The position numbers and the translations under genes were made by a program. From assembly GCF_024734075.1 (NCBI RefSeq), contig NZ_CP102850.1:1302001-1366000 (forward strand): DNA of 64,000 nt. Direction: 5' to 3'. Every line of letters begins with the position of its first letter. Within the stretch, counting starts at the first letter, position 1. The notes under the pieces are model-generated. The model made no database searches, had not been told where the DNA came from, and was given only the letters and a program-made list of their open reading frames with translations. This stretch comes from Gordonia mangrovi. GTDB lineage: Bacteria; Actinomycetota; Actinomycetes; Mycobacteriales; Mycobacteriaceae. Shown one piece after another: positions 18,059 to 27,285 of the stretch.

Positions 18059-18547
18059 TCAGGACGCCGCGGCCAGGACCTCGTCGAGGATGCTCGTGGC
18101 CTTCGCGTCGTCGGTGTTCTGCGCGAGCGACAGCTCATCGACCAGCACACGACGGGCGCGGGTCAGCATGCGCTTCTCACCGGCCGACAGTCCACGGTCC
18201 TGCTCACGGCGCCACAGGTCACGCACGATCTCGGCGACCTTGATGATGTCGCCGGAGATGAGCTTCTCCTGATTCGCCTTGAAGCGGCGGGCCCAGTTGG
18301 TGGGCTCCTCCGTATGCGGGGCGCGAAGCACCTGGAAAACCTGGTCGAGACCCTCTTCACCGACCACATCGCGCACACCGACGTATTCGAGCTTCGTCGA
18401 GGGGATCTGGACGGTCATGTCACCATCGGCGACTTTGAGAACAAGGTATTCGATCTGTTCACCCTTGATGGTCCGAGTCACGATGTCTTCGACTCGAGCA
18501 GCACCGTGATGGGGGTAGACAACGGTGTCGCCAACTTTGAAGTTCAA
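18059..18547 (-). CDS. carD: RNA polymerase-binding transcription regulator CarD
   Basis: A 162-residue protein matching mycobacterial CarD. The N-terminal RNA-polymerase-interaction domain ([17 protein letters not shown]) binds the beta subunit, and the helical C-terminal domain carries the conserved W85 ([10 protein letters not shown]) that wedges into the promoter minor groove. It stabilises open complexes, including at rRNA promoters. The start is a TTG at 18547 (AAAGGGG lies 13 bases upstream); no ATG or GTG fits. Next genes downstream are ispD and ispF, as in Rv3583c-Rv3581c. Confidence 0.96.
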   Translation of the reverse strand: MNFKVGDTVVYPHHGAARVEDIVTRTIKGEQIEYLVLKVADGDMTVQIPSTKLEYVGVRDVVGEEGLDQVFQVLRAPHTEEPTNWARRFKANQEKLISGDIIKVAEIVRDLWRREQDRGLSAGEKRMLTRARRVLVDELSLAQNTDDAKATSILDEVLAAAS

Positions 18548-18855
18548 TGTTCCATGCCCCTTTCGAGTACAGCCAGTCTAGCACGGGCGTCCGAGAGGGC
18601 ACACCCAACGGTGCAGGTCAACGCCCTGAACAGGCACCCGCGCAGCCCTCGGGAGAGCCTACGGACCTGCACAAACCACGCCGTGATCGGCCCCACGAAC
18701 CCTTCCTCGGACCCTGTGCACAACCGGGTACGTCGCTGCTCGGGCAGACCAATCCGGCACCCGATCGGACTTTTCTCCCCGGCGCCCACTACGCTGCGTA
18801 GTGCAGGGTTCGCGCCGGGTGGCGTGTCGGCCTTCTTTGAACCTGGGAGGAACGG
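18548..18855. promoter_or_regulatory. Divergent carD/lpqE intergenic region with a 17-bp palindrome
   Basis: This 308-bp stretch holds no convincing gene; an 81-codon minus-strand frame (18544-18789) has no family look. CACTACGC-T-GCGTAGTG at 18787-18803 is a perfect inverted repeat, 53 bp before the lpqE start, and could be an operator. GGGAGG at 18845-18850 is the lpqE ribosome site. Promoters for both carD and lpqE must lie here, but I cannot place -10/-35 boxes with confidence. Confidence 0.6.
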
Positions 18856-19539
18856 GTGTCAGTGCTTCGGAAAACCGCTCGACGTTCGGCTGCGCACACT
18901 CAGAGTGAGCGAACTGTCGCTGGACGCACACTCGGTGCGCGAGCGGTGAAGGCCACCGCGGTCGCCGCATTCGGCATCGCCCTGGCGCTGGGCACCACCG
19001 CCTGCGGCGCCGGCCAGATCTCGCAGACCAACAGCATGGAGCCGGCCGTCAACGGCAACACGGCAACGCTGGGCTCGCTGCAACTGCGCGACGTACAGAT
19101 CATCTATCCGACGGAGAAGGCCGACGAGGTGTTCGGCAACGGCGGGCCCTTCGAGGTCGCATTCGTCATCAGCAACATCGATACGCTGGAGAACGATCGC
19201 CTCGTCGGCATCGACGCGCCGAAGGGCGGCTCGGTGACCATCACCGGCGGCGATCAGTCGATCCCGGCAGGTCAGGCGCTGCGCGCCGGCAAGCCGGTGG
19301 GACTGCTCGAACCCGAGGGCGTCGAGGCCACCGATGAGGAAGAACGCCTGTCGGTCACCCTCGACGGCGCCGGCGACAGCGTCGCCCCGGGCCTCACCAC
19401 ACCGCTCACGTTCCGTTTCGAGAAGTCCGGCGAGATCACCGTCGACACCCCGGTCGATGCCGGCACCTACATGGTGCGCCAGGACAAGATCCGACAGGCC
19501 GAGCCACCCGCCGATCAGCACGTCGGCGAAGAGCACTGA
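18856..19539 (+). CDS. lpqE: LpqE-like lipoprotein
   Basis: A 227-residue protein with a long basic leader and a lipoprotein signal (cleavage before Cys in LGTTACGAG). The mature part is beta-rich: LQLRDVQIIYPTEKA, PFEVAFVISNID, LTTPLTFRFEKSGEITVDTPV. The position between carD and radA matches M. tuberculosis LpqE (Rv3584). The fold may resemble copper-chaperone-like (PCuAC) domains, but the Met/His metal motif is not evident. The GTG start follows GGGAGG by 5 bp. A strong terminator lies 21 bp after the stop. Confidence 0.85.
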   Translation: MSVLRKTARRSAAHTQSERTVAGRTLGARAVKATAVAAFGIALALGTTACGAGQISQTNSMEPAVNGNTATLGSLQLRDVQIIYPTEKADEVFGNGGPFEVAFVISNIDTLENDRLVGIDAPKGGSVTITGGDQSIPAGQALRAGKPVGLLEPEGVEATDEEERLSVTLDGAGDSVAPGLTTPLTFRFEKSGEITVDTPVDAGTYMVRQDKIRQAEPPADQHVGEEH

Positions 19540-19560
19540 GCCGAGCGCCGTACTCACAGA

Positions 19561-19622
19561 CCTCACCTGTCGTCGCAGACCCCTTCCACGCGGAGGGTCC
19601 CCGGCGACAGGTGAGGTTTTTT
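19561..19622 (+). terminator. Intrinsic terminator after lpqE
   Basis: CCTCACCTGTCG (19561-19572) pairs perfectly with CGACAGGTGAGG (19605-19616), and a run of six T follows at 19617-19622. The 32-base loop is long, but the stem plus U-tract is clear. Confidence 0.92.
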
Positions 19623-19689
19623 GTGCGCCGGGTCGATGACACCGGTTCGTCACGACTGCGCCGTCGGACGACGCGACTAGGGTGAGCGC

Positions 19690-21066
19690 GTGGCAAAAGC
19701 GAGGTCGACGTTCCGGTGCAGCGCCTGCGGACACACGGTCGCCAAGTGGGTCGGCCGGTGCCCGGACTGCGGGGCGTGGGGCACCGTCGACGAGGTCGCG
19801 TCGATGCCCACACGTGCCACCGGCGGCGGTGGGGTGGCGCCGACGAGTCCGGCGCGCCCGCTCACCGAGATCGACGCCCATTCCTCGGCCGCCATCGCCA
19901 CCGGGATCGGGGAACTCGACCGGGTATTGGGCCGCGGAGTGGTGCCCGGCTCGGTGATCCTGCTGGCCGGCGAACCCGGCGTCGGCAAATCCACCCTGTT
20001 GCTCGAGAGCGTCAAACACTGGGCGCGCGGCGGCCGTACCGCGCTGTATCTGACCGGCGAGGAATCCGCGGGACAGGTGCGCATGCGCGCCGAACGCACC
20101 GACGCCGTCCACGAGAACGTTTTCCTCGCGGCCGAAACCGACCTCGCGACGATCCTGGGTCACGTCGACGCGGTCAATCCGTCACTGGTGATCGTGGACT
20201 CGGTGCAGACCGTCGTGGCCACCGGCACCGACGGCGTCACCGGCGGGGTCACCCAGATCCGGGCGGTCACCACCGCACTGGTGTCGATGGCCAAGAACCG
20301 CGGCGTCGCGGTGATCCTGGTCGGGCACGTCACCAAGGACGGGGCGGTGGCGGGGCCGCGGTCGCTCGAGCATCTCGTCGACGTCGTGTTGTCGTTCGAG
20401 GGCGATCGCCATTCGACGCTGCGGATGGTGCGCGGCATCAAGAACCGTTTCGGCGCCGCCGACGAAGTGGGGTGCTTCGAACAACGCGACGACGGCATGC
20501 ACGAGGTCCCCGATCCGTCCGGCATCTTCCGCCACGAGCGAGACGTGGACGTCAGCGGCTCCACGGCGATGGTGACGATGGACGGCAAGCGGGCACTCGT
20601 CGGCGAGATCCAGGCGCTGACCAACAAATCGACGATGGCCATGCCGAGGCGGGCGGTCTCCGGTGTGGACTCGGCGCGGGTGGCGATGCTGATCGCGGTC
20701 CTACAGAGCCGTCTCGGCGTGAAGTTGGACGATCAAGAGGTCTATGTGTCGACGGTCGGCGGCATGCGGGTCACCGAGCCGGCCACCGATCTCGCGATCG
20801 CGTTGGCCATCGGTTCCGCCGTCAAGAATCAACCGATCCCGCACAACACCGTGGCGATCGGCGAGGTGGGCCTGGCCGGTGAGGTGCGCCGGGTGTCGGC
20901 GGTCGCACGTCGGGTGGCCGAGGCGAAACGGCTCGGCTTCGCACACGCGATCATCCCGGCCGGCACCGACGAGAAACTGCCGTCGGGCATCCGGATCACC
21001 CGGGTGGACAACCTCGCGCAGGCAGTCGCGGCCAAGAGCCGCGACGTGGTCGACGCCCCGTTCTGA
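19690..21066 (+). CDS. radA: DNA repair protein RadA (Sms)
   Basis: 458 residues. The zinc finger uses C10, C13, C24 and C27; the RecA-like ATPase has Walker A GEPGVGKST near 94-101 and the RadA-specific KNRFGA motif; the C-terminal Lon-protease-like domain (VGGMRVTEPATDLAIALAI) lacks protease use in this family. RadA is a branch-migration motor in recombination. Start GTG at 19690. disA follows downstream after a gene on the other strand, as in Rv3585-Rv3586. Confidence 0.96.
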   Translation: MAKARSTFRCSACGHTVAKWVGRCPDCGAWGTVDEVASMPTRATGGGGVAPTSPARPLTEIDAHSSAAIATGIGELDRVLGRGVVPGSVILLAGEPGVGKSTLLLESVKHWARGGRTALYLTGEESAGQVRMRAERTDAVHENVFLAAETDLATILGHVDAVNPSLVIVDSVQTVVATGTDGVTGGVTQIRAVTTALVSMAKNRGVAVILVGHVTKDGAVAGPRSLEHLVDVVLSFEGDRHSTLRMVRGIKNRFGAADEVGCFEQRDDGMHEVPDPSGIFRHERDVDVSGSTAMVTMDGKRALVGEIQALTNKSTMAMPRRAVSGVDSARVAMLIAVLQSRLGVKLDDQEVYVSTVGGMRVTEPATDLAIALAIGSAVKNQPIPHNTVAIGEVGLAGEVRRVSAVARRVAEAKRLGFAHAIIPAGTDEKLPSGIRITRVDNLAQAVAAKSRDVVDAPF

Positions 21067-21078
21067 GCGCTTCGCGCC

Positions 21079-21627
21079 TCAGGGGCGCGACATCCGCGCC
21101 TTGTACTCGTCGGCCATCGCGCTGTTCGACAGATGATCGGCGAAGTGTTCTCGGGCGTTGATGGTGACGAGGATGGCGTGTGCGGTCGCGACAGGTTGGT
21201 CCGGATCGCCGAGATGTGCGACAGCTTCGGCGTAGACCTTGCGGCGCTGGCGACCCAACAGCGTCGCGGTGAAGTGCAGTCGCGACCCGATCGGGATCGG
21301 CCGTTGGTAGTCCACCTCGAGATGCGCCGTCACCGCCGCTGGCCCGATCAGCAGCGGCACCATGCCCATCACGTCGTCGAATGCGGTGGACAGCACACCG
21401 CCGTGGATGACGCCGGGGCCACCCTCGAAGCGTGCCGGGACATCCATGGCCGCGGTCACCTCGAAGTCCTCGCCGGCGAACATCTGCAGGCGCAATCCCT
21501 CGACCGACTCCTGGCCGCACCCGTAGCACATCGGATTGTGCGCCCGCATCCGCTCACCGGCCTTCGCCGCCTTCGGATGGCGTTGGACGGGATCAAGGTC
21601 GGTAGGCACCACAAAACTGCTCTTCAC
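21079..21627 (-). CDS. PaaI/hotdog-fold thioesterase-like protein
   Basis: About 182 residues. A central hotdog segment reads [22 protein letters not shown], then [15 protein letters not shown] and AHAILVTIN, as in acyl-CoA thioesterases. Three cysteines precede it in [11 protein letters not shown] (two of them CYGC). GTG at 21627 is chosen as the start because the longer frame runs into disA. It lies between radA and disA, head-to-head with disA across 70 bp; M. tuberculosis has no such gene there, so it is an added gene. The substrate is unknown. Confidence 0.75.
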   Translation of the reverse strand: MKSSFVVPTDLDPVQRHPKAAKAGERMRAHNPMCYGCGQESVEGLRLQMFAGEDFEVTAAMDVPARFEGGPGVIHGGVLSTAFDDVMGMVPLLIGPAAVTAHLEVDYQRPIPIGSRLHFTATLLGRQRRKVYAEAVAHLGDPDQPVATAHAILVTINAREHFADHLSNSAMADEYKARMSRP

Positions 21628-21697
21628 GTCCCGATACCCTAGTCGCAGCGCACCTGCATGCGGTGGGCGCACCCACCCGAGCCGTAGGAAGGCCGAC

Positions 21698-22780
21698 ATG
21701 GCGGAGACCGCGACATCCGAGCTCACCCGGGAGACCCTGGCGCGGGTCGCACCCGGCACCGGATTGCGCGATGGCCTCGAGCGCATCCTGCGCGGCGGCA
21801 CCGGCGCGCTCATCGTCATCGGCCATGACTCCGACGTGGAACGGATCTGCGACGGCGGGTTCCATCTCGACGTGGAGTTCGCACCGACCCGCTTGCGTGA
21901 GCTCGCCAAGATGGACGGGGCGGTGGTGTTGTCCACCGACGGCAAACGCATCGTCCGGGCCAACGTCCAGTTGGTGCCCGACCCGTCGATCCCGACCGAG
22001 GAATCCGGCACCCGGCACCGCGCCGCCGAACGCACCTCGGTGCAGACCGGTCATCCGGTGATCTCGGTGAGTGCATCGATGTCGATCGTCAGCGTCTACG
22101 TGGGCGGCGTGCGCCGGGTCGTCGAGAGTCCCGACCCCATCCTGTCCCGCGCGAACGTCGCGTTGGCGACGCTAGAGCGCTACAAGACCCGGCTCGACGA
22201 GGTGATCGCACAGCTGTCCCGCGCCGAGATCGAGGACTACGTATTGTTGCGCGACGCGATGTCCACCGCGCAGCGGATGGAGATGGTGCGCCGGGTGTCG
22301 GTCGAGATCGAGGAGTACGTACTCGAACTCGGCGTCAACGGCCGCCAGGTGAGCCTGCAGCTCGAGGAACTGATCAGCGACAACGACACCATGCGCGAAC
22401 TCCTGGTGCGCGACTACTTCGCCAGCCCCGAGCCGGCGAGCACCGAGGAGGTGCGGCAGACCCTGGAGACCGTCGAGCAACTCTCCGACGCCGACCTGCT
22501 CGATCTGACGCTCCTGGCCGGCGCATTCGGATATCCGACGACGATCGACGCGCAGGACACTGCGATGAGCCCGCGCGGCTATCGACTGCTCGCGCGGATC
22601 TCGCGTCTGCAGTTCGCCCACGTCGACCGGCTGGTGCGCAGTTTCGGCACACTGCAGGCGCTGCTCGCGACGAGTGCCGCCGACCTGCAGGCGGTCGAGG
22701 GTATCGGCGGCATCTGGGCACGCCACATCCGCGAGGGACTCTCCCGTCTCGCCGAGAGCAGCATCGAACGGTACGAGTAG
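21698..22780 (+). CDS. disA: Diadenylate cyclase / DNA integrity scanning protein DisA
   Basis: 360 residues. The DAC domain carries DGA at 73-75 (KMDGAVVLS) and RHR at 106-108 ([11 protein letters not shown]), the two catalytic motifs that join two ATP into c-di-AMP. A helical spine follows, then a C-terminal helix-hairpin-helix DNA-binding part ([19 protein letters not shown]). ATG at 21698 follows TAGGAAGG; the frame is open further upstream but overlaps the divergent thioesterase. Orthologue of Rv3586. Confidence 0.96.
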   Translation: MAETATSELTRETLARVAPGTGLRDGLERILRGGTGALIVIGHDSDVERICDGGFHLDVEFAPTRLRELAKMDGAVVLSTDGKRIVRANVQLVPDPSIPTEESGTRHRAAERTSVQTGHPVISVSASMSIVSVYVGGVRRVVESPDPILSRANVALATLERYKTRLDEVIAQLSRAEIEDYVLLRDAMSTAQRMEMVRRVSVEIEEYVLELGVNGRQVSLQLEELISDNDTMRELLVRDYFASPEPASTEEVRQTLETVEQLSDADLLDLTLLAGAFGYPTTIDAQDTAMSPRGYRLLARISRLQFAHVDRLVRSFGTLQALLATSAADLQAVEGIGGIWARHIREGLSRLAESSIERYE

Positions 22781-22797
22781 TCGCGGCCGAGAGGTCT

Positions 22798-23994
22798 TCA
22801 ACTTCTGGCCGCAGGCCCGGGTTCCGGCTTGGAGCAGGAACTGCGGCCGGAACCTGCAGCTGCGGCCGGAACGGTGTGCTCACCCAACCGGGGCGGCGCG
22901 GTGCGGTAGGTGGCGGGGGTGGCCGACAGGCGGATCGGGTTGGCGACGGTGCGGAGGGGCATGGCTCGGCGCGGATCCGCGATCTCGACGACGGGTGACA
23001 GACCCAGACGGTCGGCCAGAGCGAGAGCGTCGGCGATGTCGTTGAGCGGGCCGCACGGCACGCGTCGTTTCGTGAGTCGTTCGAACCAACGGTCGGCGGT
23101 GTCGGCGGCGAGCGCGCCGTTGAGGATCTCCCCCAGTTCCGCACGATGCGCCACCCGCGCCTGGTTCAACGAGAACCGTTCGTCGGCAGCAAGTTCCGGC
23201 CGGCCCAGCGCATCGACGAGGGCAGCGAACTGTCGGTCGTTGCCGACCGCGAGCACCAGCGGCCGATCCGCCGTACCGAACACCTCATAGGGCGCGATGC
23301 TGGGATGCCGGTTGCCCATCGCGTGCGGCACCACGCCCGCGGTCACATACGCCGAGGTCTGATTCACCAGCGCGGACAGCAACGACGACAGCAGGTTGAC
23401 CTCGACCCGCTGCCCCTCACCGGTGCGATCCCGATGCCGCAGCGCAGACAGAATGCCAACGGCCGCATGCAGTCCGGTGATCACGTCGACCATCGCGACA
23501 CCGACCTTGGTGGGTGTGTCCGGGTCGGGGCCGGTGATGCTCATCAGGCCGCCGACGGCCTGGATGAGCAGGTCGTAGCCGGGAAGCTGATTGCCACCGC
23601 CGAAGCCGGTGACCGAGCAGTAGACGATGTCGGGGTTGATCTCACGCACCGCGTCGTAGCCGAGGCCGAGGCGATCCATGGTGCCGGGCAGGAAGTTCTC
23701 CACCACCACATCGGCACGCGCCACCAGTCGGCGGGCGGCGTCGAGTCCGTCATCGTCGGTGAGATCCAGTGCGACGGACTGCTTGTTGCGGTTCGCCGAC
23801 AGGAAGTACGACGACTCGACATCATCACCGGAGCCCACCCAGGGTGGCCCCCAGGCGCGGGTGTCGTCGCCCACACCGGGCCGCTCGACCTTGATCACCT
23901 CGGCACCGAGATCGGCGAGCAGCATCGTCGCATACGGCCCGGCCAGCACCCGACCGAAATCGGCGATGACCAGACCGTCGAGCGCGGCGCTCAC
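22798..23994 (-). CDS. CaiB/BaiF family III CoA-transferase
   Basis: 398 residues with the family opening (LDGLVIADFGRVLAGPYATMLLADLGAEVIKVERP), the likely catalytic Asp in GYDLLIQAVGGLMS, and the GVAMVDVITGLHA segment. It moves CoA between an acyl-CoA donor and a carboxylic acid. GTG overlaps the acyl-CoA dehydrogenase stop by 4 bp (GTGA), so the two act together. A glutarate/succinyl-CoA exchange would fit the dehydrogenase partner (inference). The C-terminal 25 residues are low-complexity. Confidence 0.88.
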   Translation of the reverse strand: MSAALDGLVIADFGRVLAGPYATMLLADLGAEVIKVERPGVGDDTRAWGPPWVGSGDDVESSYFLSANRNKQSVALDLTDDDGLDAARRLVARADVVVENFLPGTMDRLGLGYDAVREINPDIVYCSVTGFGGGNQLPGYDLLIQAVGGLMSITGPDPDTPTKVGVAMVDVITGLHAAVGILSALRHRDRTGEGQRVEVNLLSSLLSALVNQTSAYVTAGVVPHAMGNRHPSIAPYEVFGTADRPLVLAVGNDRQFAALVDALGRPELAADERFSLNQARVAHRAELGEILNGALAADTADRWFERLTKRRVPCGPLNDIADALALADRLGLSPVVEIADPRRAMPLRTVANPIRLSATPATYRTAPPRLGEHTVPAAAAGSGRSSCSKPEPGPAARS

Positions 23995-25178
23995 CGGAAT
24001 GCGCCCTCCCCGGTCAGTGCCTTGCCGATGGTGAGTTGATGCACCTCGGAGGTGCCCTCGTAGGTGAGCACCGACTCCAGATTGTTGGCGTGCCGGATGA
24101 CCGGGTACTCAAGGGTTATGCCGTTGGCGCCCAAGATGGTTCGGCATTCGCGAGCGATGGCGATGGCCTCGCGGACATTGTTGAGTTTGCCCAGGCTGAC
24201 ACGCTCGGGGGTGATCTCGCCGCGGTCCTTGAGCCGCCCGAGATGGTAGGCCAGCAGATGCCCCTTGCCCACCTCGAGCGCCATGTCGGCGATCTTCGCC
24301 TGCGTCAGTTGATATCCCGCCAGCGGCTTGTCGAACACATGACGCGACTGTGCGTAGTCGATGGCCGTCTCCAGGCAGTCGCGCGCGGCGCCGACCGCAC
24401 CGAAGATGATCCCGAACCGCGCCTCGCCCAGCGAGGTCAGCGGTCCGCGGAGCCCTTCGGCCTTCGGCAGCATCGCCGAGGCCGGTAGCCGCACGTCCTC
24501 GAGCACCAGCTCCGAGGTGACCGATGCGCGCAGCGAGAGCTTTTTGGTGATCTCGGGCGCGGAGAAGCCCGGAGTGTCGGTCGGGACGACGAATCCGCGT
24601 ATGCCGCGCGGACTGTCGTCGAGGTCGGTCTGCGCCCACACCACCGCGACGTCGGCGATGGACCCGTTGGTGATCCACATCTTGGTGCCGTTGAGCACCC
24701 AGTCGTGGCCGTCGCGCTTGGCGTTGGTGCGCATGCCGGCCGGGTTGGAGCCGAAGTCGGGTTCGGTCAGCCCGAAGCACCCGATCGCGTCGCCGGCGGC
24801 CATCCGCGGCAGCCATTCCTGCTTCTGTTCCTCGCTCCCCCAGTGATGGATCGAGAACATCGCGAGCGAACCCTGCACCGACACCAGGCTGCGGATGCCC
24901 GAGTCGACGGCCTCGAGTTCGAGGCACGCCAGTCCGTAGGCGGTGGCGCTCATACCCGGGCAGCCGTAACCGTCGAGATGCATACCCAACGCGCCGAGCG
25001 CGCCCAGTTCCTTCGCCAGATCGCGCGCCGGCAGGTGCGCTTCCTCGAACCAGTCCGCGATGTGCGGGCGGAGTCGTTCGTCGCCGAATTTTCGGACGGT
25101 GTCGCGGATGGCGATCTCCTCCGGTTCGAGCAGCGAATCCAGCGCGAACAGCTGGCCGAGGGTCTGGGGTCGGGACAT
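23991..25178 (-). CDS. Acyl-CoA dehydrogenase, glutaryl-CoA dehydrogenase-like
   Basis: 395 residues with the flavin-dehydrogenase fold: CFGLTEPDFGSNPAGMRT, WVLNGTKMWITNG, and C-terminal YEGTSEVHQLTIGKALTG. The SVQGSLAMFSIHHWGSEEQKQEWLP stretch and the catalytic Glu in LTYEGTSEVH resemble glutaryl-CoA dehydrogenase. The ATG at 25178 has GGAGGT seven bases before it. It forms an operon with the CoA-transferase and is divergent from a LacI-type regulator. Confidence 0.88.
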   Translation of the reverse strand: MSRPQTLGQLFALDSLLEPEEIAIRDTVRKFGDERLRPHIADWFEEAHLPARDLAKELGALGALGMHLDGYGCPGMSATAYGLACLELEAVDSGIRSLVSVQGSLAMFSIHHWGSEEQKQEWLPRMAAGDAIGCFGLTEPDFGSNPAGMRTNAKRDGHDWVLNGTKMWITNGSIADVAVVWAQTDLDDSPRGIRGFVVPTDTPGFSAPEITKKLSLRASVTSELVLEDVRLPASAMLPKAEGLRGPLTSLGEARFGIIFGAVGAARDCLETAIDYAQSRHVFDKPLAGYQLTQAKIADMALEVGKGHLLAYHLGRLKDRGEITPERVSLGKLNNVREAIAIARECRTILGANGITLEYPVIRHANNLESVLTYEGTSEVHQLTIGKALTGEGAFR

Positions 25179-25244
25179 GAGATCTACCTCCGGTGGCAGC
25201 GTCGGCAACAGTCTTCACATTACTGCGGGCTCACGTGGCGAAAG

Positions 25245-25274
25245 AACGTTCTCGCTAACGTTTGCGAGAACGTT
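25245..25274. promoter_or_regulatory. Three AACGTT operator half-cores spaced 12 bp
   Basis: AACGTT occurs at 25245, 25257 and 25269, each 12 bp from the next, within AGAACGTTCT, CTAACGTTTG and AGAACGTTTG. LacI-family operators are palindromes with a central CpG, so these are likely sites for the adjacent regulator, between the acyl-CoA dehydrogenase start (25178) and the LacI gene (25338). Confidence 0.72.
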
Positions 25275-25337
25275 TGCATCGCCTAGGGTAGAGTCACACT
25301 CGCGGTTCGTCAACGCGGTCGAGGGGAGGCCCAGCAC

Positions 25338-26345
25338 GTGACCGAAGCGGATCGGGCACCGACACTCAAGGAGATCGCCGAGCGCGCCGGTGTGCACGTC
25401 TCGACGGCGTCGCGGGTGTTGCGTCAGCCGGAACCGGTGGTGGGTTGGTCGGAGTCGGCCCAGCGGGTGCGACGGGTGGCCGACGAACTCGGCTATCAGC
25501 GCAACGTCTGGGCGGCGAGCCTGCGTACCCGCAAGACCACCACCCTGGGTGTGGTGATGACCCGCTTGACCGACGGCGTGGTCGCGACGACGTATCAGGG
25601 CATCGAGGAGGCCGCGACGAAGGCCGGGTACTCGGTGCTGCTGTCCAGTCCGCCGGATGACCTCGAAGCGCAACAGCGGGCCGTCGAACTACTGGTCGGT
25701 CGACAGGTCGACGGGCTGATGATCAGCGGCCTGCACACCCCCGGCGACCCATTCGTCGAGTCCCTGAAGCTGGGTCGACTCCCGCTGCTCGCGGTCACCC
25801 GACATGCCGGCTCGAGACTGCCGTTCGTCGGCGGCGACGACCGACACGGCGGCTATCTCGCCGCGCGCCACCTGCTCGACCGCGGCCACACCGACCTCGC
25901 GGTCATCGCGGGGCCTTCGCACGCGACGACGGCATCGGACCGCACTGCGGGATTCCGCGCCGCCCTGCAGGCGTCGTCGGTGCCGTTGCCGCCGGGCCGG
26001 ATCGTCGCGTCCGGGTTCGAGGTGGACGGCGGGATCGCCGCCGGTCGTCGTCTTCTCGACACCCCGGACCGCCCCCGCGCGATCTTCGCGGTCTCCGACA
26101 CGATCGCCATCGGCGTGATGGGTGTGGCCCGCGATCTCGGCTTGCGCATCCCCGACGATCTCGCGCTGATCGGCTACAACGACATCCCGGTGGTCGCTCA
26201 GTTGCCGGTCCCGCTCACCACGGTGCGTTCACCCGCCCACGAGATCGGCGCCACTGCCACTCGCCGCCTGCTCGACCTGGTCGCCGACCGCGAACCGGAA
26301 ACGATTCGCCTGCCGGTCGAACTCATCGCCCGAGCCACCACCTAG
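25338..26345 (+). CDS. LacI-family transcription regulator
   Basis: 335 residues. The N-terminal helix-turn-helix TLKEIAERAGVHVSTASRVL is followed by the hinge and a periplasmic-binding-protein-like domain (TLGVVMTRLTDGV, VDGLMISGLHTP, DRTAGFRAAL, AIFAVSDTIAIGVMG, LIGYNDIPV). GTG start at 25338. It is divergent from the acyl-CoA dehydrogenase/CoA-transferase operon and probably represses it and itself through the AACGTT sites. LacI proteins usually bind sugars; here the ligand may be an acid or CoA ester. Confidence 0.92.
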   Translation: MTEADRAPTLKEIAERAGVHVSTASRVLRQPEPVVGWSESAQRVRRVADELGYQRNVWAASLRTRKTTTLGVVMTRLTDGVVATTYQGIEEAATKAGYSVLLSSPPDDLEAQQRAVELLVGRQVDGLMISGLHTPGDPFVESLKLGRLPLLAVTRHAGSRLPFVGGDDRHGGYLAARHLLDRGHTDLAVIAGPSHATTASDRTAGFRAALQASSVPLPPGRIVASGFEVDGGIAAGRRLLDTPDRPRAIFAVSDTIAIGVMGVARDLGLRIPDDLALIGYNDIPVVAQLPVPLTTVRSPAHEIGATATRRLLDLVADREPETIRLPVELIARATT

Positions 26346-26350
26346 CCCGT

Positions 26351-26396
26351 TTTTGTAGTACGAACAGGCGATTTTTCGACGGTTGGTACTACAAAA
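26351..26396. terminator. Long inverted repeat between convergent genes
   Basis: TTTTGTAGTAC (26351-26361) pairs perfectly with GTACTACAAAA (26386-26396) around a 24-base loop. It lies 5 bp after the LacI gene and 6 bp before the end of the convergent membrane-protein gene, so it may end transcription from both sides. The A/T-rich outer arms supply a U-run on neither side beyond the stem, so strength is uncertain. Confidence 0.6.
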
Positions 26397-26402
26397 CCGG
26401 GG

Positions 26403-27170
26403 TCACGGCTCCTGCGCGGGCGCGACCACGTTGAACGTGATCGGCGCGGACTCCTTCTCCCCGATCTTCCCGATGGCCTGGTAGGCCCCGACCGGGACTG
26501 GCACACGTGGCGTGTCACAGCCGGGGCTGCTCGTGGTGAACGACCAGGTGATGGTGTCGCGCACTTGCTGGGAGGGCTTGAGGCTCACGTTGTTCGGGGT
26601 CTGCAGCGGCGAACAGTCGCGCGCCGACCACAGCGTCCGGGTGCCGTCGAGGTTGCGGACGATCACGTTCTGGGCAGACTTGCCGACGTCACGAGTGCAC
26701 TCGGTGAGGCCGGCGTTGGTCGTGACGATGGTGAACACCGGCTGGTCACCTTGGGAGTAGGTGGGTTTGTCGGTGTAGAGCACCACGGAGATGTTGGCGT
26801 CCGGGCACAACCCCGACTCCGGGACCGGGCCGGGTGCCTGTGACTCGCCGCCGGGCGCCGGGACATCTCCGGACGCCGAGGCGTCGTTGGGGTCCCCTGC
26901 GGCCACGTTGCCGCCGGCCACGCCGCCGCCGGTTCCACCACCGGCCACCGCGGCACTCTCCGAGGGTTCCGACGACCCGGCCGCATAGGCGGTCGTCGAC
27001 GACGGTGCGGACGATGTGGCCGCGGTGTTGCTGGGTTCGTCGCCACCGCTGCTGGTGGCCCAGATGATCAAACCGATGACCAGACCGATCACGAGGACGG
27101 CACCACCGAACGCGACGACTCGTCGTCGCCAATAGATCTCGGGTGGTAGCGGGCCGCTCGGTTCGATCAC
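26403..27170 (-). CDS. Single-pass membrane protein, Rv3587c-like
   Basis: 255 residues: a short cytoplasmic lead (GPLPPEIYWRRR), one membrane helix (residues 17-39), a Ser/Ala/Gly/Pro-rich linker to about 115, and an extracytoplasmic beta domain with four cysteines (SGLCPD, LTECTRD, ARDCSPL, PGCDTPR) that could form two disulfides. The LPPEIYWRRR lead and the position next to canB match M. tuberculosis Rv3587c, whose function is not established. GTG start at 27170. Confidence 0.8.
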   Translation of the reverse strand: MIEPSGPLPPEIYWRRRVVAFGGAVLVIGLVIGLIIWATSSGGDEPSNTAATSSAPSSTTAYAAGSSEPSESAAVAGGGTGGGVAGGNVAAGDPNDASASGDVPAPGGESQAPGPVPESGLCPDANISVVLYTDKPTYSQGDQPVFTIVTTNAGLTECTRDVGKSAQNVIVRNLDGTRTLWSARDCSPLQTPNNVSLKPSQQVRDTITWSFTTSSPGCDTPRVPVPVGAYQAIGKIGEKESAPITFNVVAPAQEP

Positions 27171-27285
27171 GCCCCCACGCTAACGGGAGGCGAGAAACGA
27201 CAGTCCGACCCAACTCGGCGTGTCGCACAAACCGGGTCTGACCGGCGAAAAGTCTAAAGTTGGGGTTCAGCTGCCGGTGGTGACC

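Noticed and set aside
18544..18789. 81-codon minus-strand frame before carD
   Set aside because: No ribosome site or family motif, and it crosses the carD/lpqE promoter region.
22798..26345. Genomic island with attachment sites
   Set aside because: No integrase, tRNA or direct-repeat ends are seen, and composition looks like the neighbours.
27235..27275. Further copy of the 21-bp repeat
   Set aside because: GGGTCTGACCGGCGAAAAG and GGGGTTCAGCTGCCGG are only loosely alike and lack the 21-bp period.
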